Assembly (NCBI GenBank): GCA_046351215.1
Contig: JAXLYX010000010.1
Coordinates: forward strand, 1-64,000
DNA from: JAXLYX01 sp046351215
Lineage (GTDB): Bacteria > Myxococcota_A > Polyangia > Polyangiales > Houyiibacteriaceae
Length of the DNA stretch: 64,000 nt
Direction of reading: 5' to 3'
Shown: piece by piece, positions 19,670 through 26,795 of the stretch
Layout: each line of letters starts with the position of its first letter
Position numbering within the stretch: position 1 is the stretch's first letter
Notes under the pieces: model-generated
The model's input: only the letters and a program-made list of their open reading frames with translations
The model's database searches: none
Told to the model about the DNA's origin: nothing
Program-made: the position numbers and the translations under genes

Positions 19670-19932
19670 CCTCCGAAGACGTAGCGTTGGACGACGAGAC
19701 CGAAGAACGCGAGGCAGAGGACGAACGCCGCGACGGCCACGGGGTCGACGCCGACCCGCTGGCCCAGCTCCCTCGCCGCGCGCGCGACGTCGGGATCGCC
19801 CGAGCGCGCGAGGGTGGCGGCGAGGCGCCGGACCGTGGCGAAATCCCCCGACTCGAAGGCGAGCGAGGCCTCGCGGAGCCTCTCCCCCTCCGCCGTGCCC
19901 TCGCCGGGCAGCTCCGTGCGCGTCGCGCTCAT
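19666..19932 (-). CDS. Small tail-anchored membrane protein
   Basis: 88 residues. The N-terminal two thirds is soluble and helical, with a TPR-like pattern (LREASLAFESGDFATVRRLA). A single hydrophobic helix near the C-terminus (VAVAAFVLCLAFFGLVV) is followed by five residues, which fits a tail anchor. The start is ambiguous: an in-frame ATG at 19944 would add four residues, and neither has a strong ribosome site. It lies 49 bases downstream of tatC and overlaps the next lipoprotein gene. Function unknown; a role with the Tat genes is only positional. Confidence 0.7.
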   Translation of the reverse strand: MSATRTELPGEGTAEGERLREASLAFESGDFATVRRLAATLARSGDPDVARAARELGQRVGVDPVAVAAFVLCLAFFGLVVQRYVFGG

Positions 19933-19981
19933 CGTGCGGAGCATAGCAGCGCCCGACCGGGGTCGGGGCATGGACCGCGCG

Positions 19982-20797
19982 TCAGTCCGCGGCCTTCGCC
20001 TTCCGCGAGCGCGGGATCTGGACGAGCATCGCGATGCCGACCGAGATCATGTAGAGGACCACGAGCGGGATGAGCATCATCATCTGGCTCGCGACGTCGG
20101 GCGGCGTGAGCACGGCGCTGAGGATCGAGGCGACCACGAGCCACCAGCGCGAGAACTGGAGGAGCTGGCGCCAGGTGACGATGTCGGCGAGCGCGAGGAA
20201 CGTCACGATGACGGGGACCTCGAAGACGACGCCGAACGCGAGCAGCATGCGGGTGGCGAGGTCGAGATACGCATCGACCATGATCGTCGGGGTGACCGTC
20301 ATGCCCGACGGGAGCGTGCCCGCGAAGGCGAAGAGCTCGCCGAGGCCCATCGGGAAGACGATCAGGTAGCCGAAGACCACGCCGCCCACGAAGAAGATCG
20401 TCGAGACGAGGACGAAGGGCAGCGCGAGCAGCTTCTCCTTGCGGTAGAGGCCGGGCGAGACGAACGCCCAGAGCTGCCAGAACATCCACGGCGACGCGAG
20501 GACGAGGCCCGCGATCAGCGCGACCTGCATGTTCGCCATGAAGGCGTCGACCGGGTTCGCGAAGTGGACGCTCGGGGCGCCCTGGAAGTGGCGGGCGATC
20601 CAGGCCTTGCGGAGCGGCTCGAAGATGATGTCGAGCAGCTTCTCCTTGTAGGCCCAGGTCAGGAAGACGGCCGGGACGAGGCCGTAGATCGCACGCATCA
20701 GGCGCGTCCGGAGCTCTCCGATGTGCTCGAAGAACCCCATCTCGACGTCGTCTTCGGGCCCCCCCGGAGCCTGCGCCTTCGGCTTCTGCGTGCTCAT
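19982..20797 (-). CDS. tatC: Twin-arginine translocase subunit TatC
   Basis: 271 residues, six predicted membrane helices. TatC binds the twin-arginine signal of folded proteins at the inner membrane. Family marks are the N-terminal HIGELRTRLMRAI, the FVSPGLYRKEK loop after helix 2, FGVVFEVPVIVTFLA, and LTPPDVASQMMMLIPLVVLY near the end. The start overlaps the tatB stop by 4 bases. The C-terminal tail is basic (RSRKAKAAD). Confidence 0.97.
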   Translation of the reverse strand: MSTQKPKAQAPGGPEDDVEMGFFEHIGELRTRLMRAIYGLVPAVFLTWAYKEKLLDIIFEPLRKAWIARHFQGAPSVHFANPVDAFMANMQVALIAGLVLASPWMFWQLWAFVSPGLYRKEKLLALPFVLVSTIFFVGGVVFGYLIVFPMGLGELFAFAGTLPSGMTVTPTIMVDAYLDLATRMLLAFGVVFEVPVIVTFLALADIVTWRQLLQFSRWWLVVASILSAVLTPPDVASQMMMLIPLVVLYMISVGIAMLVQIPRSRKAKAAD

Positions 20798-21177
20798 GCC
20801 TCGGCCTCCGCGGCCTGCCGCACGGCCTCGGCCTCGGCGTGCGCGAGATCGACGCCCTCGTGGGGCTGCTCCCGGGCGAGGTCTTCCTCCGAGAGCGAGG
20901 CGATGCCGCGTCGGACGATCGGGGCGGCCGCGGGCGAAGGCGGCTCGGCCATGGGCTTCGGCGCGATCGGCTTCTTCAGGCCCAGCGGGTCGCGGAAGTC
21001 CTCGTCGCCCATGAGCTCGTCGATGCCGACGGTGCTCTGGAGCTCGCGGGCGGCCCGGCGCATCTCGCGGATGCCCTTGCCCACCGCCTTCAACAGCGTC
21101 GGCATGCGATCGGGTCCCACCGCGAAGAGGACCACGACCAGGATGACGACGAGCTCACCTCCGCCGATTCCGAACAT
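20794..21177 (-). CDS. tatB: Twin-arginine translocase subunit TatB (TatA/E family)
   Basis: 127 residues. One N-terminal membrane helix (ELVVILVVVLFAVGPDRMP) is followed by an amphipathic helix (LLKAVGKGIREMRRAARELQ) and an acidic, Pro/Ala-rich tail. The GPDRMP hinge resembles TatB more than TatA, and the partner is tatC by a 4-base overlap. No second TatA-type gene is in the window; either it is elsewhere or this protein serves both roles. Confidence 0.92.
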   Translation of the reverse strand: MFGIGGGELVVILVVVLFAVGPDRMPTLLKAVGKGIREMRRAARELQSTVGIDELMGDEDFRDPLGLKKPIAPKPMAEPPSPAAAPIVRRGIASLSEEDLAREQPHEGVDLAHAEAEAVRQAAEAEA

Positions 21178-21263
21178 GGCTCGGCCGAAGATGAAGCGAG
21201 GAGGGAGGTGTCACAAGGCGAATCACGACGGGATGCCGATGTCCGGGCAAAGGGGCCGACCCC

Positions 21264-23249
21264 TCAGGACGCGCGGATGCGGCGGAGGCGCTCGGTCGCC
21301 GAGCTCATGGACCGCACGTGGCGCTCGTACTCGCGCGTGAGCTCCTGGATGCGGGCCACGGCGGCGAGCGTCTGCTCCGAGCCCTTCGACTGCTGCCGCT
21401 GGCTCTGGTGCAGGTGGTTGACCATGTTCGAGATGTTCTCGATGGCCTGGCTGATCTGACGACCGCCGCGCGCCTGCTCCTGGCTCGAGCGCTCGACGTG
21501 CTGCGTGATGAGCCGCATCTTCTCGGCGCTCTTCATGATGAGCTCCGAGCCGCGCGCCTGCTCGGCCGTGGCGGCGGCGATCTGCTGGACGGTCTCGGCG
21601 ATGCGGCCGATGGCGTCCGTGACCTGCTTCGAGCCCTTCGCCTGCTCGACCGTCGCTCGTGCGATGGCGCGGACCATGCTCGTCGACTTCTGGGAGGACT
21701 CGAGGATCTTCTTCAGCGCGCGCTCGGCCTCGGCGCTGACCGTGACGCCGTGGTCGACGGTGCTGGCGCCGCGCTCGACCGCGATGATCGCGTTCTTCGA
21801 CTCGGCCTGGATGGTCTTGATGAGCTCGGCGATCTCCTTGGTGGAGGCGCCCGCGCGCTCGGCGAGATCCTTGATCTCGTCGGCGACGACCGCGAAGCCC
21901 TTGCCGTGCTCGCCGGCCTGGGCGGCGATGATGGCGGCGTTCAGGGCGAGGAGGTTCGTCTGCTCGGCGACGTCGTCGATGACGTTGAGGATGTCGCCGA
22001 TGGCCTCGATGCGACCGCCGAGGTTCGAGATGACGGAGACGGCCTCGGAGGACGTGACCTTGATGCGGTTGATCTCGTTGATGATGCGGAGGATCGACTC
22101 GGCGCCCTTCTCGGCGTCGATGGCGACCTCCTCCGAGAGACGCGCCGTCTCGTTCGCGTTCGACTGGACCTGATCGATGGACACGTCCATCTGGTTCATC
22201 GACGACGAGGTCTCCTCGGCCGTCAGCGAGAGGGCGTCGACGTTCCGCGCGACCTCCTTGATGCTGTAGGCCATCTCCTCGATCGACGAGACCGTCTCGC
22301 GGACGCTCGACGCGAGGTTCGCCATGTTCTCGGCGACCTCGTCGTTCGTGGCGGTCATCTCGAGGATGCTCGACGAGCTCTCCTCGGCGCTCGAGGCGAG
22401 CGCCTCGACGTGCTGCGAGATCTCCTGGAGCGCCGCCGCCATCTCCTTCATGGAGCTCATGGTCTGCTCGATGGCGACCATCTGCTCGCCGAGACCGCTC
22501 GAGAGGTCCTCGACGTTGCCCGAGAAGAGCGACTCGATCTCGCGGGCCTCGCGGACGATCGCGTCCGTCGTGCCGGCCTTCGAGGCCATCTGCGCGCGGA
22601 GGTCGTCGACCTCGCGACGTGCGGCATCCGCCTCGCGACGGCCCTCTTCGGCACGGCGCCGGAGCTCCTCGAGCTCGCGTCGCGCCGACTCGGCCTCGCG
22701 ACGCGTGTTCTCGAGATCGCGGCTCGCCCCGTCCGCGGCCCGCTTCGCCTCGTTGGCGTCGCGCTGGGCGTTCTCGAGGTCGCGGCGGGCGGTCTCGACC
22801 TCGCGGCGTCCGTCCTCCGAGCGACGTCGCGCGTCCTCGAGGTCGCGACGGGCCGACTCGGCCTCGCGGCGCACGGACTCGAGCTCGCTGCGCACGCGCT
22901 CGAGGGCTTCCTTCCCCTCGCCGCGCTGCGACTTCATCTCCTCCATCGAGTCCCCGACCTGCTCGAGCGCGTCGAAGATCGGCGCGAGCTCCGGTGCGAG
23001 CCCCGAGGGCCGAGCCGGCGTTCGACCGCGCGCGAGGTCCCGGAGGGCATCGGCGATCGGACCGACCTGGGCACCGTGCGGCAGCCCCTGTCCGATGAGG
23101 AAGAGACCGGCGGCCGCGGCGATGGCCGCGAGCACGGCGGCGCCCACGGGTCCGAGCGGCGTGCCCGCCAGGAAGGGCCCCGCGAAGGCTCCGGCGAGGA
23201 GGATCAGGATGCCGAGGGGGAAGTTCTTGCTCTTCTGCAGTTCGGGCAT
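21264..23249 (-). CDS. Methyl-accepting chemotaxis-like protein without a sensor domain
   Basis: 661 residues. Two closely spaced membrane helices (about 12-32 and 36-56) leave almost no periplasmic loop. A long Arg/Glu-rich coiled coil at about 100-245 is built from repeated SARRDLE/ESARRELE heptads. The rest is a cytoplasmic signalling domain whose hairpin tip is VIDDVAEQTNLLALNAAI, followed by AAQAGEHGKGFAVVADEI. It lacks a recognisable HAMP or ligand-binding domain. In myxobacteria such receptors can signal to Che or Frz-like pathways; no che gene is nearby. The start at the ATG MPELQKSKN is chosen because the first helix begins right after it. Confidence 0.9.
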   Translation of the reverse strand: MPELQKSKNFPLGILILLAGAFAGPFLAGTPLGPVGAAVLAAIAAAAGLFLIGQGLPHGAQVGPIADALRDLARGRTPARPSGLAPELAPIFDALEQVGDSMEEMKSQRGEGKEALERVRSELESVRREAESARRDLEDARRRSEDGRREVETARRDLENAQRDANEAKRAADGASRDLENTRREAESARRELEELRRRAEEGRREADAARREVDDLRAQMASKAGTTDAIVREAREIESLFSGNVEDLSSGLGEQMVAIEQTMSSMKEMAAALQEISQHVEALASSAEESSSSILEMTATNDEVAENMANLASSVRETVSSIEEMAYSIKEVARNVDALSLTAEETSSSMNQMDVSIDQVQSNANETARLSEEVAIDAEKGAESILRIINEINRIKVTSSEAVSVISNLGGRIEAIGDILNVIDDVAEQTNLLALNAAIIAAQAGEHGKGFAVVADEIKDLAERAGASTKEIAELIKTIQAESKNAIIAVERGASTVDHGVTVSAEAERALKKILESSQKSTSMVRAIARATVEQAKGSKQVTDAIGRIAETVQQIAAATAEQARGSELIMKSAEKMRLITQHVERSSQEQARGGRQISQAIENISNMVNHLHQSQRQQSKGSEQTLAAVARIQELTREYERHVRSMSSATERLRRIRAS

Positions 23250-23325
23250 GGGCCTCGAGAGTCGCGCACAGGAGCGCGGGGATACGAGGCTACCTGTCCG
23301 ACGGCCGCGATCGCAAGTATGTGAA

Positions 23326-24192
23326 TCAGCGGAATTGCACGGGGTTTCGGCCGGGCGACCGGCCCGCCGCCGCCTCGGCCAGGCGCCGCGCCGCGGGGTC
23401 GTCCGCGGACGTGCCTCCGAGCGGCTCGAGGCGGTTCCAGGCGCTTTCCGCCTCCCCCTCGGCCAGGTCGAGGGCTGCCAAACGTACGATGGCCGCCGTC
23501 CCCACGGCCGGATCGGTGACGAGCCCCTCGAAGCGGGAGCGCGCGGCCTCGACATCGCCGCGATGGAGCTCGGCGATCCCCCGGACGAGCCGGAGGTGGG
23601 GGTCCTCGGGCGACCGGGAGAGGGCGGCTTCGAGCCGTTCCTCCGCGGCGTCGAGCCGCCCGAGGCGGAGCTCGGCGTAGACGAGGAACGCGAGGGACTC
23701 CCCTCGCTCCGGCTCGATCCGGACGAGGCGCAGGGCATGGGCCCGCGCCTCCGTGAAGCGCTCGGCCTCGATCAGCGCGGCGACGAGGTTCCGACGCGCC
23801 TCGACCATCCCGGGTTGGCGTGCGAGCGCCCCTTCGAAGGCCTCCCGGGCCTCCTCGGGACGCCCCCGACGCTCGAGCACGAGGCCGAGGTCGTTCCAGG
23901 CGACGGCGAGGTCCTCGTCGATGCGCAGGGCGTCGCGGAGGTGCTCCTCGGCCTCGGCGTAGCGCCCCCTCGCGAGCTCGATCACACCCAGATCGGCGTG
24001 GGCCTCGGCGATGAGGGGGTGGTACTCGAGCGCCAGGCGGAGGTGGGCTTCCGCATCGTCGAGCTCGCCTCGGTCGAGCAGCTCGACGGCGGCGGCGACG
24101 TGGGCGCTCGCCACCTCCGGCACGGGTGCGCCGGCGCACGCGACGAGACCGGAGACGGAAAGCAGGAGGGCGGACGGGAAGAGCACGCGCAT
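23326..24192 (-). CDS. TPR-repeat lipoprotein
   Basis: 288 residues with signal peptide and lipobox LVAC. At least six TPR units follow, for example LDRGELDDAEAHLRLALEYHP, repeated with 34-residue spacing (stated here as pattern, residues about 35-250). TPR lipoproteins scaffold envelope assemblies such as type IV pilus or outer-membrane machines. The C-terminus is Arg-rich (GRSPGRNPVQFR). It sits in the minus-strand block 76 bases upstream of the chemoreceptor and 75 bases downstream of the SCP2 gene; a shared transcript is plausible. Confidence 0.88.
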   Translation of the reverse strand: MRVLFPSALLLSVSGLVACAGAPVPEVASAHVAAAVELLDRGELDDAEAHLRLALEYHPLIAEAHADLGVIELARGRYAEAEEHLRDALRIDEDLAVAWNDLGLVLERRGRPEEAREAFEGALARQPGMVEARRNLVAALIEAERFTEARAHALRLVRIEPERGESLAFLVYAELRLGRLDAAEERLEAALSRSPEDPHLRLVRGIAELHRGDVEAARSRFEGLVTDPAVGTAAIVRLAALDLAEGEAESAWNRLEPLGGTSADDPAARRLAEAAAGRSPGRNPVQFR

Positions 24193-24267
24193 GCGCCCCT
24201 CCTCGGTCCACCCTCGGTCGAGTTGCGCGGCGGGTGGCGCGGCTCGCGCCCTACCCCGCCCCGTCGC

Positions 24268-24924
24268 TCACTTCTTGGCGGCGGCGAGCTGCTGCTGCGC
24301 CTTCGCCGCCATCTGCATGGCGATCTGGAGCGCGAGCGAGTAGTCGCCCTGCATGCGGAGCTTGCCCTGCATGAAGAGCTGCTGGAGGTTCAGCTTGCCC
24401 TCGCGGACGTCCTCGAGGTCGTCGTACTTGAGCTGCGCCGTGAAGCCCGGCTTCACGGGCGGCTCCTCGACGTTGAAGCCGAGCTTGACCGTGACGTCGC
24501 CGAGGTCCGGCGCGTCCTTCACGAGGATGTGGCAGGTCATGGGCTTGCCCATGAGCGCGGTCTCGAGCTGCTTCGACGCGAGGTGGGCCGCGGCGATCGC
24601 GACGCGCTCGTCCTCGAAGTGGCCCTCGCGCGCGGCCTCGCCGAGCACCACTTCCATCGCGTCGCTCGGGAATTCGACCGCGATCTTGATCGGCGCCGAA
24701 GGCTTCGCGTCGCCCGCGGTCATGGTGCCGTTCTCGACCGTGAGATAGACGGTGCCCTGCCCTTCCACGGAGACGACCGCGCCGCCGACCACGGGCGCGA
24801 TGTCGTCGTAGGAGGCCTTCCAGCGCGTGTCGCCGGCGTCGGCCTTCTGCTTGAGGATGGAGAAGCCCTTGTTGAAGAGGGCCGGGAGGGTCTGCTTGAG
24901 GAAGGGGAGGGGTTCGGTGCTCAT
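24268..24924 (-). CDS. SCP2 sterol-transfer-domain protein
   Basis: 218 residues. The region about 45-215 resembles the SCP-2 sterol transfer family: beta strands VSVEGQGTVYLTVENGTM, then DLEDVREGKLNLQQLFMQGKLRMQGDYSLALQI, where the GKLNxxxLFMQGKLRxxGD motif is characteristic. SCP2 domains bind hydrophobic ligands such as sterols or acyl chains. There is an extra N-terminal segment of about 45 residues. It lies 31 bases after the 609-residue gene of unknown function. The ligand here is unknown. Confidence 0.85.
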   Translation of the reverse strand: MSTEPLPFLKQTLPALFNKGFSILKQKADAGDTRWKASYDDIAPVVGGAVVSVEGQGTVYLTVENGTMTAGDAKPSAPIKIAVEFPSDAMEVVLGEAAREGHFEDERVAIAAAHLASKQLETALMGKPMTCHILVKDAPDLGDVTVKLGFNVEEPPVKPGFTAQLKYDDLEDVREGKLNLQQLFMQGKLRMQGDYSLALQIAMQMAAKAQQQLAAAKK

Positions 24925-24955
24925 CGGGGGCGGAGCTTATCAGAGGAGGTGGGGG

Positions 24956-26785
24956 TCAGGGTGGGGTCAGGCGGGGGGATAGGGCCAAGGCGGTCGATTC
25001 GAGTAGGGCCGAAAGCACGTCTTCGGGCGCGGGATCGCCGGGTTCCCGGAGCCGATGGGCCAAGAGGGTCAGGAATTCGTCCAGGGCGACCGGTTCGGCC
25101 CGCAGTCGGAGGAGCAGGTCGCCGACGCCCACCGGCACGGGGAGGACGGAGACGCCGTCCGAGACCGCGACGACGAGGACCGAGGTGGGCTCGGGCTTCA
25201 CGCGCCGCACGCGCGCGGCGGCGTGCATCGCGACGACGTCGTGCTCGAACGCCTCGACGGAGAGGGCCTCGCTCGCGACGACGAGGACCTCGGCCGGCTC
25301 CCGTTCCACGAGCACCTCGGGCTCCGAGAGGCGCTCGACGCGATCGTCGGGTCGCCGACGGACCGCGAGCGAGGCCTCGAAGCGGGCGAGGTCGGCGACG
25401 GACGCGGGCGCCCCCTCCGCGGACAGGAAGCGGGCGAAGCGCCCCGCGAGGTCCCCGCGCGACCTCGAGGCCTCGCTGCCGGCGAACCCACGGACGCGCT
25501 CCGCCGCCTCGTCCGAGCCGAGCCAGGCGAGCGTGCGCGGAGCGACCGTCTCGAGCCCCTCCACGAGCTGACCGAGCGCCAGGGCGGAGCCGGCGCCGTT
25601 CGAGAGGACGAGCGAGGCCTCCTTGCCGAGGGCCTCGGCGAGCCGCGTCCTCAGGCGGCGGAGATCGCCGCGCCGGCCGGACCGACAGGAGCGGACGAGT
25701 CGCGACGCGGCGTCGAGGTGCGGACGCACCTTCGCGAACGTCCGGGGCCCGCGGTGCGCGGCGCGCTGCACGAGGTCGACGGCGACGCGCGCCGTCGCGA
25801 GCCGCGCGGCCTCGTCGAGGTCGATGGGCGTCGGCTCGAAGAGCAGCGAATCGAAGAACGTCTCGACGTGGTCGCGATAGGCGGCGACGGTCGTCGCGTG
25901 GTCCACGCCGGGACGGTGGAGCGCGCCGAAGGTCTCGACGAGCGGCTCGCTCCGCAGCCGCGCGTGGTGGGCCGCGACGTAGGCGATCGCATCGCTCGAG
26001 GCGTCGAGGAAGGCGTGCGGGATGCGCACGCGACGCCCGGTCGCGAGCTCCTCGTCGATCGCCTCGAGCTCCCGCTCGAAGTGCGCGAGCCCCTCGCGGA
26101 GGATCGGCGCGGCGGCGCGCGCGCGGCGACGCAGCTCCTTCTCGTCGACCACGAGCCAGCGCGCGTCCTCGAGGCGGGCCCCTGGGTGGAGGCCGGCGTG
26201 GACGCGATCGAAGGGACCTTCGTCGAGTCGCATCGCCTGCTCGGGGCCGTACCACGTCACGACGGGGACGAGCTCGTTCAGACGCGAGCCGAGGTAGAGC
26301 TCCCACCGCGTCAGATCGGGACGGTAGAGGAAGCCCACGGCACGGTGGGCGAGCTCGTGCGGCCCCCACTTGCTCGGATGGTCGGGGTTGTACACCGCGA
26401 GCGGCTCGTCCTGGCAGAACTGCTGGTACTTCCCGACGAGGAGACGACCACGCTCCCAACGGCCGTGGTCGGGATCGACCGTGCCGTCCTCGCTCGCGAA
26501 CGAGGGATCCCAGGCGAAGAGGCGCCGCGTCTCGTGCGGAACCGTGGCGGCGCCGCGCGAGACGGCCATCGCCACCATGCGGACGGCGAAGGGAGAGGCG
26601 ACCACCTCGCCGAGCGGGAGCCCCGCCTCCGTCGCCATCGCGGCGTACCGCAGGGCGCCGCCCTCGCGGAGCGAGCGCGCGAGGACGAAGAGCCGCTCCC
26701 CGAGGGACGCGTCGCTCTCGCGGAGGAGCGCCCGCCGGCGGTCCCGCGCGGTCCGGCCGCGCGGCGTGGGAAGAGCCTCGATCAC
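24956..26785 (-). CDS. Unrecognised 609-residue protein with HELAH motif
   Basis: I do not recognise this family. GTG start with GAGGAGG spaced 6 bases upstream; no signal peptide and no membrane helix. Residues 143-147 are HELAH, an HExxH pattern set in WGPHELAHRAVGFLYRPD, close to ELYLGSRLNELVPVVTWYGPEQ, which could supply a third zinc ligand. The middle is helical and Arg/Ala-rich. The C-terminal 90 residues (VLVVAVSDGVSVLPVPVGVGDLLLRL) form a beta-then-helix region distantly reminiscent of domains found with RiPP biosynthesis proteins; that likeness is weak. It starts 10 bases after the helicase gene ends, so the two are likely co-transcribed. Zinc-peptidase activity is a hypothesis only. 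Confidence 0.75.
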   Translation of the reverse strand: MIEALPTPRGRTARDRRRALLRESDASLGERLFVLARSLREGGALRYAAMATEAGLPLGEVVASPFAVRMVAMAVSRGAATVPHETRRLFAWDPSFASEDGTVDPDHGRWERGRLLVGKYQQFCQDEPLAVYNPDHPSKWGPHELAHRAVGFLYRPDLTRWELYLGSRLNELVPVVTWYGPEQAMRLDEGPFDRVHAGLHPGARLEDARWLVVDEKELRRRARAAAPILREGLAHFERELEAIDEELATGRRVRIPHAFLDASSDAIAYVAAHHARLRSEPLVETFGALHRPGVDHATTVAAYRDHVETFFDSLLFEPTPIDLDEAARLATARVAVDLVQRAAHRGPRTFAKVRPHLDAASRLVRSCRSGRRGDLRRLRTRLAEALGKEASLVLSNGAGSALALGQLVEGLETVAPRTLAWLGSDEAAERVRGFAGSEASRSRGDLAGRFARFLSAEGAPASVADLARFEASLAVRRRPDDRVERLSEPEVLVEREPAEVLVVASEALSVEAFEHDVVAMHAAARVRRVKPEPTSVLVVAVSDGVSVLPVPVGVGDLLLRLRAEPVALDEFLTLLAHRLREPGDPAPEDVLSALLESTALALSPRLTPP

Positions 26786-26795
26786 GTTCGCCTCC

